Origin: Bacillus sp. ISL-34
Lineage (GTDB): Bacteria; Bacillota; Bacilli; Bacillales; DSM-1321
Direction of reading: 5' to 3'
Assembly: GCF_018613325.1 (NCBI RefSeq)
Contig: NZ_JAGGQJ010000005.1
Location: 124,001 to 188,000, forward strand
DNA: 64,000 bases
The notes under the pieces are model-generated. The model was not told the DNA's origin and ran no database searches. It saw nothing but the letters and a program-made list of their open reading frames with translations. A program made the translations under genes and the position numbers. Of this stretch, positions 8,617-17,275 are shown one piece after another; the first letter of the stretch is position 1, and every line of letters begins with the position of its first letter.

Positions 8617-9081
8617 CTACTTTATTCGCTGGTTAATTCCATACCAGATGATATCGACGCGCCTTGATATGGATGCTACATCTTGAAAGACAAACCCGCA
8701 GGCATCGCGCCATCTGCGATCTCTTGCTTCCATCGGGACTATGCCTTTGGTGATATCGGAACCGATCACAATGCAGTTGTGGTCATCTCTTTCTTTCTCC
8801 CATATTCGCCAATCAGCCATGATTTCCTTCCATCTTCTTCGAATCGAATCTGAATCCATCTTTTCTGCATCTTGTCGAATCCATGCATCCAACCCTTGCA
8901 ATACAGCAGTCTTGCCTTGAAAATCAATCAATTCCGGCTGTTCTTTTCGATAACCGGATAACCAAAGGACATCATTTTCCAAACCATACAATTGCTTTAC
9001 CCATTTAGTTTTCCCGTTATAGGCGCCTCCTGTAACAAAGTGCAGCGTTCTCCCCTCCTTAAGCTGTTCCGGTCTTCCCAT
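8617..9081 (-). CDS. CobU-like adenosylcobinamide kinase/guanylyltransferase paralogue
   Basis: A short protein (up to 154 residues) related to CobU. It begins FVTGGAYNGKTKWV, a variant P-loop, and ends with IVIGSDITKGIVP...RDACG...VDIIWYGI, matching the C-terminal CobU pattern (NEVGxGIVP, RDxxGxxNQ). The middle region is shorter than in the full CobU encoded at 10,360-10,935. The start is uncertain: ATG 9081 has only a weak site, while AAGGAGG sits 8 bases before an in-frame CTG at 9045, directly ahead of the P-loop strand. Both overlap cobC. It may be an active partner, a single-activity version, or a decayed duplicate. Confidence 0.75.
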   Translation of the reverse strand: MGRPEQLKEGRTLHFVTGGAYNGKTKWVKQLYGLENDVLWLSGYRKEQPELIDFQGKTAVLQGLDAWIRQDAEKMDSDSIRRRWKEIMADWRIWEKERDDHNCIVIGSDITKGIVPMEARDRRWRDACGFVFQDVASISRRVDIIWYGINQRIK

Positions 9082-9614
9082 ATCAGCTCATATCCCCTGC
9101 CATGGGAAATCCTCCAATCAAAAAAAGACTTTTCCTGTGGGGCATAGCGGACCAATAAATCACGGATTACCCCTCCATGCGTCATTAGGGCAAATCGGTT
9201 CTCCCTACAGGCAATCAATTGGTTCCAGCCCTTATTAACACGCTCGGAAAATGCCGGATAGCTTTCACCCCCAGGCACCCGTGCCTCCATGGGACGTTCC
9301 AGCCAATTAAGATAATCTCCATCTGTCTTCAACTCTTCATACGTCCGCCCTTCCCAACTGCCGAAGTTCATTTCACGGAACGAAGGGTTTTTGACCGGGA
9401 CTGCATTTGGAAACAGAAGTCGTGCAGTTTCCACACAGCGGGGCAAATCACTGCTGTGAATTTTTTCATACAGTGGGTAAGAGCCCCTTAAATCCAGTAT
9501 TTCCTTTTCTCCTTCGGTACTTAATGGAGAATCCGTCCAGCCTAAATAGGCCTTTCGCTCATTTGCTACTGTCAGCCCATGACGAAGTAGTGTAATAGCC
9601 ACAATATCAGCCAT
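8997..9614 (-). CDS. cobC: Histidine phosphatase, likely alpha-ribazole phosphatase CobC
   Basis: A 205-residue phosphoglycerate-mutase-like phosphatase. The phosphohistidine motif is LLRHGLTVAN near residues 9-18, and the second catalytic region ALMTHGGVIRDLL lies near 142. In a cobalamin operon this family removes the 5-prime phosphate from alpha-ribazole phosphate or adenosylcobalamin phosphate. The gene overlaps cobS by 43 bases at its start and the CobU-like gene at its end, typical of a tightly packed operon. The general family is certain; the CobC role rests on context. Confidence 0.85.
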   Translation of the reverse strand: MADIVAITLLRHGLTVANERKAYLGWTDSPLSTEGEKEILDLRGSYPLYEKIHSSDLPRCVETARLLFPNAVPVKNPSFREMNFGSWEGRTYEELKTDGDYLNWLERPMEARVPGGESYPAFSERVNKGWNQLIACRENRFALMTHGGVIRDLLVRYAPQEKSFFDWRISHGRGYELIWEDRNSLRRGERCTLLQEAPITGKLNG

Positions 9615-10375
9615 AACCAGAGCTCAACCCCTTCCACGGATGCCCCCAGCACGTCCCCCGTTATCCCACCGAACCAACTGATGACTTTACGTTTTATATA
9701 AACCAGGAAAAACATCGCAGCCAGGCACATGATGAAAAATAAGGTGACAAGCTTAAAATCGATGATCCAGGCAATCGCCAGACTTACAATGAGGTATAGC
9801 CAATAAATGGGCAAACTGCTTTTCTTTACTGCACTTTGAAAAAAAGCACCGAGACCCTCTTTTTTAGCCAGCGGCATCCGGATGAGCAAATAGCCCATCA
9901 CACATTTGCTTAGGAGCGGAAGGGCAATGATCAAGAAGTATGTCCATTCATTTACCCTCTCGACAATTTCATAGATAAATAGATACCTGGCGGCCAATAG
10001 GACTATGACAGAGATGACACCGAATGCACCTGTCCTGGAATCTTTCATGATTTCCAATCGGCGCTCTTTATCCTGATAGGAAAAAAAAGCATCACTTGCA
10101 TCGATCCAGCCATCGAGATGCAAACCTCCCGTTAATGCCATCGTCAAAAACCAAAGGAAAAAGGCAATCGAAAGCGATGACAATGGGGTCCATTCCACTA
10201 GTGCATACAAAACACCACCCAATATCAAGCCCAGCAAAAGACCTACTAATGGAAAGGTTTGAATGGCACGGTGTATATATTTCTTCTCCATCGGAAGCTG
10301 CTTCTTTATTGGAAAAACCGTAAAGAACTGCAGGTTAATTAAAAATCCGATCATTCCACTCATTCCTGCATGCAC
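9572..10375 (-). CDS. cobS: Adenosylcobinamide-GDP ribazoletransferase
   Basis: About 267 residues, a polytopic membrane enzyme that joins adenosylcobinamide-GDP to alpha-ribazole (phosphate), the last assembly step of the nucleotide loop. The signature LTGGLHLDGWIDASDAFFS (near residues 82-100) contains the acidic residues conserved in CobS, and GAFGVISVIV follows. Six or more hydrophobic helices are apparent. Three in-frame starts are close: ATG 10375, ATG 10363 (its ATGA overlaps the cobU stop) and ATG 10354; 10363 is attractive for coupled translation. It overlaps cobU upstream and cobC downstream. Confidence 0.92.
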   Translation of the reverse strand: MHAGMSGMIGFLINLQFFTVFPIKKQLPMEKKYIHRAIQTFPLVGLLLGLILGGVLYALVEWTPLSSLSIAFFLWFLTMALTGGLHLDGWIDASDAFFSYQDKERRLEIMKDSRTGAFGVISVIVLLAARYLFIYEIVERVNEWTYFLIIALPLLSKCVMGYLLIRMPLAKKEGLGAFFQSAVKKSSLPIYWLYLIVSLAIAWIIDFKLVTLFFIMCLAAMFFLVYIKRKVISWFGGITGDVLGASVEGVELWLWLILWLLHYFVMG

Positions 10376-10935
10376 CCTTTCTTCGGCAATGGAATTCCCG
10401 CTTCCACAAGATAGGCTTCATCCGCCTGCCCGACAATCGTTTGATGAAGCTTGCCCAGTGTTTTTCCGTATATATGGAGGAAATCATTCTGGAAAATCGG
10501 TTCCTGCACCAATTCATTGCTTACGACTATTAAACAGCTGGATTGTTTTCTTATCTCATTGATTCCGGTTATTATTTTTGAAAAAACGCTATCTAAAAAT
10601 TCTTTTTCAAGCGGAATGCCAGGGCCAAATAGTTCGTTATCAAGCAGGGTTGTCAGACAATCGAGCAGGATGATGGAATCCTGGTCAATGTCCGCCCCTA
10701 TTCTAGTAATATCGGTTGCGTATTCAGAAGTCTTCCAAGCAATCGGGCTGGTTTCTCTATCTTTCTGGTGCCTATGGATGCGTTCACCCATTTCAGCATC
10801 ACTGACACGGCCGCAGGCGAGGTAATGCAAGTTCCCATCCATTCGAAGTGCATACTCAAGGGCTTTTCTTTCTGCGAAGCTGCTTTTTCCGGAACGGACA
10901 CCCCCGGTTATAAAACAGAGCCTTGCTTTCTCCAC
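10360..10935 (-). CDS. cobU: Bifunctional adenosylcobinamide kinase/guanylyltransferase
   Basis: A 191-residue CobU/CobP protein that phosphorylates adenosylcobinamide and then adds GMP from GTP. The Walker A FITGGVRSGKSSFAE (residues 8-22) is complete, HxxDR is represented by RHQKDRETSPIAW near residues 54-66, and ILLDCLTTLLDN near 88 is the Walker B region. C-terminal VVSNELVQEPIFQN corresponds to the NEVG segment. Overlaps cobD-like upstream and cobS downstream. A shorter, divergent paralogue is encoded at 8617-9081 in the same operon. Confidence 0.92.
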   Translation of the reverse strand: MEKARLCFITGGVRSGKSSFAERKALEYALRMDGNLHYLACGRVSDAEMGERIHRHQKDRETSPIAWKTSEYATDITRIGADIDQDSIILLDCLTTLLDNELFGPGIPLEKEFLDSVFSKIITGINEIRKQSSCLIVVSNELVQEPIFQNDFLHIYGKTLGKLHQTIVGQADEAYLVEAGIPLPKKGCMQE

Positions 10936-11981
10936 TGTCTTACCCCCTCCATCAGTGCTTCGTTATCATGTTCACTCTTCACTGCAAACCGAAGCCACAA
11001 TCCATCCAAACCCGGGAAATTATAGGTATGGCGCGGTACGATTCCTTTTTTCAGTAAAAAGGGCAAAAGGGATAGGGATTCATCCTTCACCAAATAGAAA
11101 TTAACTGTGCTATCGGAGACATTCAACCCTTGCTCCTCATAAAACCGGAATAGCTTTTGCTTTTGCAATGCAATATAGTCTCTTGTTTTTCTCATGTAGG
11201 CTTCTTCTTCAAGACAGATTTTGCCTACTTCAAGCGCCACATGGTTGACGCTCCAATGCGGTTTATAATTTCTTACCCGTTTTATGATGTCAGGTGCCGC
11301 AAGCAAATAACCTAGTCTCAAACCCGGAATTGCAAAGATTTTAGTCATTGATCTTAGAATGAGTAAATGTGGAAATACATTGATTAAAGAAGCATAGCTA
11401 AAGGCATCTTCCGAAAAATCATAAAAAGCCTCATCCAGGACAACCAGGCAATCCGCTTTTTGGCATTCCATGATCAATTCCCTGACTGCATCCCGCTTAA
11501 ATGAAACACCTGTCGGATTATTAGGCGTACATAAGAAAATTGCATCATATTCGGGTAATCGGGGAATCAACCGATTTAAGTCCAATTGCCACTCAGGAGC
11601 ATCAAGCTGATGAAAAACCACCTTACATCCTGCTGCCAAACAAGCTTCAGCATATTCCGCAAATGCCGGCTGAATGATCAGCACCCTTTTATTGGTCAGT
11701 CCGTTCGCTACCAGCATGATTATTTCAGCACCACCGTTCCCCACCAAAACGGATTGCTCAGGAAGAGCTTCTTTTTTTGCAATTGATTTTGTCAGTTCAA
11801 TGGCCTGCGGATCTGGGTATTGAAGGATTCCTTCGAAAAACCCGGACCATTGTTCTCTTATGCGTAAAGGCGGCCCCAATGGGTTGATGTTAGCACTGAA
11901 GTCGAGAACCGATTCAGGCATTTCGATTTCCAGCGCTTCGTAAAGATAATGAGGATTAGAGCCATGAGAAGGTAATGTCAA
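10908..11981 (-). CDS. cobD: Threonine-phosphate decarboxylase (PLP enzyme)
   Basis: A 357-residue class I/II aminotransferase-fold protein. CobD decarboxylates L-threonine phosphate to (R)-1-amino-2-propanol phosphate, the linker between corrin ring and nucleotide loop. The N-terminus HGSNPHYLYEALEIE and DFSANINPLGPP are typical of CobD; FLCTPNNPTG (near 150) and the PLP-lysine region LRSMTKIFAIPGLRLGY (near 210-225) are intact. It overlaps cbiB by 26 bases and cobU by 28. No threonine kinase (PduX) is seen, so threonine phosphate must come from elsewhere. Confidence 0.9.
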   Translation of the reverse strand: MTLPSHGSNPHYLYEALEIEMPESVLDFSANINPLGPPLRIREQWSGFFEGILQYPDPQAIELTKSIAKKEALPEQSVLVGNGGAEIIMLVANGLTNKRVLIIQPAFAEYAEACLAAGCKVVFHQLDAPEWQLDLNRLIPRLPEYDAIFLCTPNNPTGVSFKRDAVRELIMECQKADCLVVLDEAFYDFSEDAFSYASLINVFPHLLILRSMTKIFAIPGLRLGYLLAAPDIIKRVRNYKPHWSVNHVALEVGKICLEEEAYMRKTRDYIALQKQKLFRFYEEQGLNVSDSTVNFYLVKDESLSLLPFLLKKGIVPRHTYNFPGLDGLWLRFAVKSEHDNEALMEGVRQWRKQGSVL

Positions 11982-12921
11982 GAATAAGTCCCCCTAGCCA
12001 TAACATCAGTAGAAATAGAAAAGATGACCGATGCATGATGGTAATCGTTTTTGGTATATGTTTTGCTTCCAACCGAACCAGCGGAACTCCCATCCTCGCA
12101 CGGTCGGAAACAATTCCTTTGTACATATTCCGGCCTCCAAGCTGGATTCCCAAATTGGCAGCAACGCCTGCTTCACACCAACCGCTATTCGGACTTGGAT
12201 GTTTTTTTGCGTCATTGAATAATATCTTCCATCTAGCACCAAATCCATGATAGCTGGATTTCGAGCTCAGCAACATCAGGAACCCGGTAAGGCGGCTGGG
12301 AATCCAGTTCACAATATCATCGAGCTTGGCTGAAGCCCAGCCGAATTGTCCATATTTCTCATTTTTGTACCCTACCATGGAATCGCAGGTATTAATCGCC
12401 CTGTACACCATCGCGAGCGGCGCACCGCCAATGGCTGCCCAAAACAATGGGGCCGTGATCCCATCACTGGTATTTTCCGCTACGGTTTCCACAGTGCCCC
12501 TGACGATTTCGGATTCATCAAGATCAGCAGTATCACGGCCCACGATATAGGAAAGCTTTAGCCTCGCTTCAGGAAAATCGCGTTCTTTCAGCGGAAGGCA
12601 AACATCCATCCCAGCTTGCTTCAAGCCCTTCTGAGCTATCGTAGTAGAAATGACAACAGCTTCCCAAAGGATACCTGCAAGCGGATGGATGAGATAAGCC
12701 AAATAGACGGTTAGACCTGTAATCAATAACACCATAGCTAAGACGATGATCAACATGAACAGTCCATTCCGTTTCTTATATGTTCCTTTATTGAATTTCT
12801 TATCCAGCTTGCTTATCATCGTTCCTATCCATTTGACTGGGTGCGGCCAATTTGGCGGATCACCGATTAATAGATCAAGGAAAAACGCCAGCGTAACAGC
12901 AAAAAGATGATGGTAAATCAT
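11956..12921 (-). CDS. cbiB: Adenosylcobinamide-phosphate synthase CbiB
   Basis: A 321-residue membrane enzyme that attaches aminopropanol (phosphate) to adenosylcobyric acid. The N-terminal FFLDLLIGDPPNWPHPVKWIG (just split by family-conserved D-P-P and H-P-V) and IVGRDTADLDESEIVRGTVETVAEN near residue 128 are diagnostic. About four hydrophobic segments. The start overlaps the btuD-cbiZ stop by four bases. With CbiZ encoded just upstream, it completes a remodelling cycle in which CbiZ opens the amide and CbiB rebuilds it with a new side chain. Confidence 0.92.
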   Translation of the reverse strand: MIYHHLFAVTLAFFLDLLIGDPPNWPHPVKWIGTMISKLDKKFNKGTYKKRNGLFMLIIVLAMVLLITGLTVYLAYLIHPLAGILWEAVVISTTIAQKGLKQAGMDVCLPLKERDFPEARLKLSYIVGRDTADLDESEIVRGTVETVAENTSDGITAPLFWAAIGGAPLAMVYRAINTCDSMVGYKNEKYGQFGWASAKLDDIVNWIPSRLTGFLMLLSSKSSYHGFGARWKILFNDAKKHPSPNSGWCEAGVAANLGIQLGGRNMYKGIVSDRARMGVPLVRLEAKHIPKTITIMHRSSFLFLLMLWLGGLILDITFSWL

Positions 12922-14390
12922 AAATCCTCAATCCGTTTCCGATTATTCTTTAATGCTTCCACTGTGCAATCATATACACCGCGACTGATCAGCTTTCCTA
13001 ATGGAGTTATGGTGCCTGCATATTGAAGCTTTGCCCCTCTTTGAGCTGCCGCTATCAAAATGCTGTCTGTCGATGTTCCTGTTGCGCATGTATTTGTCAC
13101 CTTATCCAATACGTGCAAATCATGAAGCGCTTTTACTTTTGCCTCGGTCGCAGTAACTATGCTGTGGATGAAAGCCTCTTCTGCCAAATGTCCATTCACG
13201 AATACCCATGTATTTATCGTTCCTGGAGCGGAACTCCAAGAATGCCGGTCAGCTAAAGAAGCGTCGATGGCATTCCCTACACCAGCCGTCACGATAATGA
13301 AAACCGAGAAATCTTCAGCTCTTAATAGCTTGAAAGCAACCGTATCGAGAAAGACAGCTGTCATCATCCCTACCGTTTCCTGAGGTTCAAAACCATGAGC
13401 TTTTAAATAGTCGGCCATTTCAACATGATGATCCTCGCAGTCATAGCCATGATGGACGTGCCTATTCACGAAATATTTATGCCAGCCCGTCCCCGAACCA
13501 GTCACTCCGGAAGACATCGTCCTAAGCGGGATCGGGGAATCCAATTGAATCATCTCAGGTCCGACTGTCAGATAAGATTCATCAATTTCCAATGCGATAG
13601 TATCATGGCCATGCTTTTCCGGAACGATGAACATCTGCGGTTTCGGAAGGGCGGGATGTGGGTGTTTTTCGATCGTCGTATGATACACACCCTGAATCCG
13701 TTCCTGTTGGAGCACTTCATTCGGCACATCAACAACCTGAATTTTCCCTTTCTCAAGCAACATCAGCCGATCACAATACAATCCAGCCAAATTCAAGTCA
13801 TGAAAAATCGAAATAACGGTCAACTTCTCCTCTTTTGCCATTTTCCTCATTAGATCAAGAAGATCTTTTTGATAGGAAAGATCCAAGTGGTTCGTAGGCT
13901 CATCCAAAAAAAGGATTTCCGGCTCTTGGGCGAGTGCCTGTGCCAAGAGGACCCGCTGTCTCTCGCCTCCTGATAATCGTTCAAACTGCAGATCCTGAAA
14001 ATCAGCTACTCCCGTTTGTTCCATAACCCGTTGGACAACCGTTTCATCTTCTGAGGACCAACTATGGAACCAACCCGATTGGTGGGCATATCTCCCAAGA
14101 GAGACCGTCTCTTTTACTGTATAGGAGAAAGCTAATGAGGAATGTTGTGGGAGCACAGCAATGACCTGTGCAAGTTGTTTTGACGAATAATCGTTCAAAT
14201 CCCTGCCTCTTATCCGTATGCTTCCGTCCTTATAATCGAGCACCCCGCTAAGCATACTTAAAAGCGTCGTTTTACCGCTGCCATTAGGACCAAGAATCCC
14301 GAATAATTCTCCTTTATGTACATCAAAAGAGACGGAGTCCAAAACAGCTTTGTTGTCATATCCACCTGTTAACCCTTTAACTTCAAGCAT
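12918..14390 (-). CDS. btuD: Fusion: B12 ABC transporter ATPase BtuD + adenosylcobinamide amidohydrolase CbiZ
   Basis: A 490-residue two-domain protein. Residues 1 to about 250 are an ABC ATPase of the FecE/BtuD type with Walker A GPNGSGKTT, signature LSGGERQR and Walker B ILFLDEPTNHLD. From about residue 270 the chain is CbiZ-like: MSSGVTGSGTGWH, YDCEDHHVEMADYL, ITAGVGNAIDAS, GTINTWVFVNGHL and a C-terminal TNTCATGTSTDSI. CbiZ cleaves the aminopropanol amide of adenosylcobinamide to give adenosylcobyric acid. Similar fusions occur in other Bacillus (YvrA-like). The fusion couples import of incomplete corrinoids with remodelling. It is 6 bp from btuC and overlaps cbiB by 4. Confidence 0.9.
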   Translation of the reverse strand: MLEVKGLTGGYDNKAVLDSVSFDVHKGELFGILGPNGSGKTTLLSMLSGVLDYKDGSIRIRGRDLNDYSSKQLAQVIAVLPQHSSLAFSYTVKETVSLGRYAHQSGWFHSWSSEDETVVQRVMEQTGVADFQDLQFERLSGGERQRVLLAQALAQEPEILFLDEPTNHLDLSYQKDLLDLMRKMAKEEKLTVISIFHDLNLAGLYCDRLMLLEKGKIQVVDVPNEVLQQERIQGVYHTTIEKHPHPALPKPQMFIVPEKHGHDTIALEIDESYLTVGPEMIQLDSPIPLRTMSSGVTGSGTGWHKYFVNRHVHHGYDCEDHHVEMADYLKAHGFEPQETVGMMTAVFLDTVAFKLLRAEDFSVFIIVTAGVGNAIDASLADRHSWSSAPGTINTWVFVNGHLAEEAFIHSIVTATEAKVKALHDLHVLDKVTNTCATGTSTDSILIAAAQRGAKLQYAGTITPLGKLISRGVYDCTVEALKNNRKRIEDL

Positions 14391-14396
14391 CCGTTT

Positions 14397-15452
14397 TTAC
14401 CCTTCTCTCCGTCTCTTTAATAAAATCAGCGCAAATGCAGGTGCCCCGATAAGTGAGGTGATCACCCCGATCGGCAGTTCCGATGGGGCAATGACCGTCC
14501 GTGCTACAAAGTCAGCCAAAATTAGAAATCCGCTTCCTATCAGTAATGACAGCGGAAGCAAATGTTTATGGTCAGGTCCCCAAATCTTACGGACAAAATG
14601 TGGAATGACCAAGCCTACAAAGCCAATCGTCCCGGAAACGGCAACGGCTGCCCCTGTCAAGATCGAACCGGCTATCAATATCCACATTTTCCGCCGCTGA
14701 ACATTCACACCTAAGTGTTTCGCCCGGTCTTCCCCGAAAGTCATCGCATTCAATTCACTTGTACTCATGATCAAGATCAACGAACCAATGATAAAAAACG
14801 GCAAAATGATTGTGATATAATTCCATCCGCGCATTGAAACACTTCCCAACAGCCAGCCGATGATTTGTCTTAATTCCTCACCCGTCAGCGCAATCATCAA
14901 TGAAATGAAGGCACTTAAAAACGAGCTGAAAATGATACCCGTTAAAATGATCGTTTCCACTTTCATCGTTCGATCCAATTTTTTTGCAAAAGTCAGTACA
15001 AGGAAAATCGTGAGCACTGAGCATAAGATGCTCAATGCCGGAAGAGTATATAAACCGATGAACGGCAGCGATATATTGAAGAATAATGTCACTACGGCAC
15101 CGACCGATGCCCCTGATGAAATACCTAAAGTGTAGGGATCAGCGAGCGGATTCCGGAGCAGTCCCTGAAATGCCGCACCCGCAACCGCAAGTGATGCCCC
15201 GACCAAACCCGCAAGCAACACACGCGGCAAGCGGATGTTCATCACGATGTTCGTAAGCATCACATCCGGATCAGCAGAAATCGGTAAATGGAAAATCTCC
15301 TTGCCGATTATTTGTATAAGTACGGGAATCGGCACCGGAACCGAACCAAAGGAAATGCCTATCGTCATTGCGAATAACAAAAATAACAACGCAATCAAAT
15401 AAGCAAACGTCCATTTAGTTGTCAAATAGGTTCGGATAGACTTTTTTGGCAA
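14397..15452 (-). CDS. btuC: Corrinoid ABC transporter permease
   Basis: A 351-residue FecCD/BtuC-family permease with about ten membrane segments. Family hallmarks seen are IRLPRVLLAGLVGASLAVAG near residue 72, GISSGASVGA near 110 and the C-terminal GLVIPHFVRKIWGPDHKHLLP, which contacts the ATPase. It sits between btuF (38-base overlap) and btuD-cbiZ. By context and the upstream B12 riboswitch it should import cobinamide and other corrinoids. Confidence 0.92.
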   Translation of the reverse strand: MPKKSIRTYLTTKWTFAYLIALLFLLFAMTIGISFGSVPVPIPVLIQIIGKEIFHLPISADPDVMLTNIVMNIRLPRVLLAGLVGASLAVAGAAFQGLLRNPLADPYTLGISSGASVGAVVTLFFNISLPFIGLYTLPALSILCSVLTIFLVLTFAKKLDRTMKVETIILTGIIFSSFLSAFISLMIALTGEELRQIIGWLLGSVSMRGWNYITIILPFFIIGSLILIMSTSELNAMTFGEDRAKHLGVNVQRRKMWILIAGSILTGAAVAVSGTIGFVGLVIPHFVRKIWGPDHKHLLPLSLLIGSGFLILADFVARTVIAPSELPIGVITSLIGAPAFALILLKRRREG

Positions 15453-16380
15453 GTTCCTCTACTCCCTCTATCAGGCGTGGACCGGAACGGGTCACCAAGT
15501 CTGAATGGACATCAAAGACTTGGCCATTCTTAATGGCATTTACGTCTTGCCATCCTTTTCGGCCCTTCACTTCACTTACTGCGTCTTTCGTATAATAACC
15601 ATACGTTGTAATGATGACATCGGGATTTGCAGCAATCATCGACTCTTCATCAATTTTTGCCCAACCGTCCAACTCAGCAGCAGCATTATCCGCTGAAATA
15701 ATATTAAGCATCTCATTCATGAAAGTGTTTTTTCCCGGTGTGTATATTTCCGGTGAAGGCGAAACTTCCACTAAAACGGTCTTCCTATCCTCTTCCTTTA
15801 CGGATTTGGCTTTTTCCTGGATATCCTTAAGCTGCGTTTTCATATCCGTAACGATTTCTTTTGCCTTATTATGTTCTCCCGTTGCCTGTCCAATCATTTC
15901 AATAGACTCATAGACTTGGTCAAAGCTTTGTGCATCATTGACAACGAGTACATCTATTCCAGCATCCTTAAGCTGCTGTAAACCCTCATTCGAATTATGG
16001 GCACTTGATGCATGGGCAAGAACAAGGTCAGGTTTCATGGAGACAATCAGCTCCGTGTTCATTTCCATTCCGCCAACTTTTTCAATTTCTTTCGTTTCTT
16101 CCGGGTAATTATCATTATCGGAAACACCAATGACCTTTTTACCCAAACCAAGTGCAAACACCACTTCCGTATTACTTGGTATCAATGAAACGATTTTCTC
16201 CGGTTTTTGTTCTATCGTTACTTTTTCCCCAGTTGCATCTTTAATCGTAATCGGGAAAGCTTCGTGTTGAGCATGATTCGTTTGCTGCTTTTCTTTTCCT
16301 TCATCAGTTGCGTCACTGCAGCCAACCATTATGCCTGCAACAAGCAACATCATCAGTATTAGACCAAAAATTTTCTTCAT
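15415..16380 (-). CDS. btuF: Corrinoid-binding lipoprotein
   Basis: About 321 residues from ATG 16380, which has GGGGA at good spacing; ATG 16386 is also possible. The signal peptide ends at a lipobox (G-I-M-V-G-C), so this is the membrane-anchored binding protein of the B12 ABC importer. The mature part is a BtuF/FhuD-like class III binding fold with IVSLIPSNTEVVFALGLG, GVSDNDNYPEE and DLVLAHASS segments. It is the first gene after the cobalamin riboswitch, and its 3-prime end overlaps btuC by 38 bases. Confidence 0.92.
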   Translation of the reverse strand: MKKIFGLILMMLLVAGIMVGCSDATDEGKEKQQTNHAQHEAFPITIKDATGEKVTIEQKPEKIVSLIPSNTEVVFALGLGKKVIGVSDNDNYPEETKEIEKVGGMEMNTELIVSMKPDLVLAHASSAHNSNEGLQQLKDAGIDVLVVNDAQSFDQVYESIEMIGQATGEHNKAKEIVTDMKTQLKDIQEKAKSVKEEDRKTVLVEVSPSPEIYTPGKNTFMNEMLNIISADNAAAELDGWAKIDEESMIAANPDVIITTYGYYTKDAVSEVKGRKGWQDVNAIKNGQVFDVHSDLVTRSGPRLIEGVEELAKKVYPNLFDN

Positions 16381-16442
16381 TTTCATTCCCCACAATCTTT
16401 TTATTTAATTTCTTTTCACCTAATAATCTCGGAAGATGCCCC

Positions 16443-16480
16443 CAAAACAAAAAGCACCTCCCGTTAAACGGAAGATGCTT
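16443..16480 (-). terminator. Expression-platform terminator of the cobalamin riboswitch
   Basis: On the minus strand AAGCATCTTCCGTT pairs with AACGGGAGGTGCTT (about 13 bp) and is followed by TTTTTGTTTT, between the aptamer and btuF. Premature termination when cobalamin binds is the likely mechanism. Confidence 0.85.
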
Positions 16481-16489
16481 GTATGGCAA

Positions 16490-16715
16490 CAATATCATTA
16501 CGGACTTCTTAGGATCTGCCACACACCTTCCCATCCGCGTAGGTTACAGGTGTACGAATTTTGGCAGGTCTCCTGGCTCATGGTCATCGTCAACGGCACC
16601 TTCCCATATCTCATACAGTGGTACACAGCCGTCAGCTTCCATATACAGTGGCGGGACCGCGCTGGCATTTCACCAGCTTCCCTTTTAAGTCATTACGACA
16701 CCAAATCGTTCATAT
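16490..16715 (-). promoter_or_regulatory. Cobalamin (B12) riboswitch
   Basis: Minus-strand sequence contains the conserved aptamer blocks in order: AAGGGAAGCTGGTGAAATGCC, then GCGGTCCCGCCACTG (plus-strand 16,646-16,660), and the B12 box AGCCAGGAGACCTGCC (plus-strand 16,563-16,578). A terminator hairpin follows. It precedes btuF and so should repress the whole operon down to cblS when adenosylcobalamin is plentiful. Confidence 0.95.
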
Positions 16716-16806
16716 GTATATAATTTTCATTGCCTTCATTATACACCATGTTAGAATCGATTATTATATGATTTTTCTGACTGAGTTTGAAATGACCCTT
16801 CCAACT

Positions 16807-16990
16807 TCAATGACTTGAAGCATTTTCAACCAGTGAAGCAAACCCCTCGACTGATAGCCCGGGTGAAATCCGAACTCGATGCAGGACATGCATCCCTTGT
16901 TCCCTTGAAGCTCCCCCAGGTTCCGTAGTGACTGCCATCTTGTATCCAGCTTCTTCTGACAGCCTGAGACTCTCTTCGTTAAAACTCTAT
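16807..16990 (-). pseudogene. C-terminal fragment of a polysaccharide deacetylase
   Basis: An open stretch on the minus strand, with no start, reads FNEESLRLSEEAGYKMAVTT, then EPGGASREQGMHVLHRVRIS and PGLSVEGFASLVENASSH before a stop at 16,807. This is the typical C-terminal end of NodB-type polysaccharide deacetylases (YkxxxTTxxG...LxRxRV). The catalytic N-terminal part is missing. It lies between the riboswitch promoter region and the tRNA promoter. Confidence 0.65.
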
Positions 16991-17147
16991 ATCTTTCCAC
17001 TATCATTCTCCTTTTTTCTAGTATAATAGTACCAGAAAACTAGAAGATAATAAAGTATTCCATTTAATGAAATAATAGGGAGACACGAGATCTTAGTGAC
17101 ATGCTGAGCATTTATGAGTTTTTTTTTCATAAGTATGTGCTATAAGC

Positions 17148-17176
17148 TTGAAAAGTTTGCCTATAAGAAATATAAT
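17148..17176 (+). promoter_or_regulatory. Sigma-A promoter of the tRNA-Arg gene
   Basis: TTGAAA at 17,148 and TATAAT at 17,171 are separated by exactly 17 bases, 26 bases upstream of the tRNA. Confidence 0.8.
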
Positions 17177-17201
17177 AAATAAGTCGTCGACTTTTATATA
17201 T

Positions 17202-17275
17202 GTCCCAGTAGCTCAGCAGGATAGAGCGACAGCCTCCTAAGCTGTAGGTCGTAGGTTCGATTCCTATCTGGGACG
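17202..17275 (+). tRNA. tRNA-Arg (anticodon CCU)
   Basis: A full cloverleaf: acceptor GTCCCAG/CTGGGAC, D stem GCTC/GAGC, anticodon stem ACAGC/GCTGT with loop CTCCTAA (anticodon CCT), 5-base variable loop, T stem GTAGG/CCTAT with loop TTCGATT, discriminator G. CCA is not encoded. The 3-prime half is repeated at 21,068-21,114, so this gene is the integration site of an element. Confidence 0.95.

Noticed and set aside
16764-17006. 80-codon minus-strand frame in the gap before tRNA-Arg as a gene
   Set aside because: A different frame on the same strand gives the C-terminus of a polysaccharide deacetylase, so the open frame is a shadow of that remnant.
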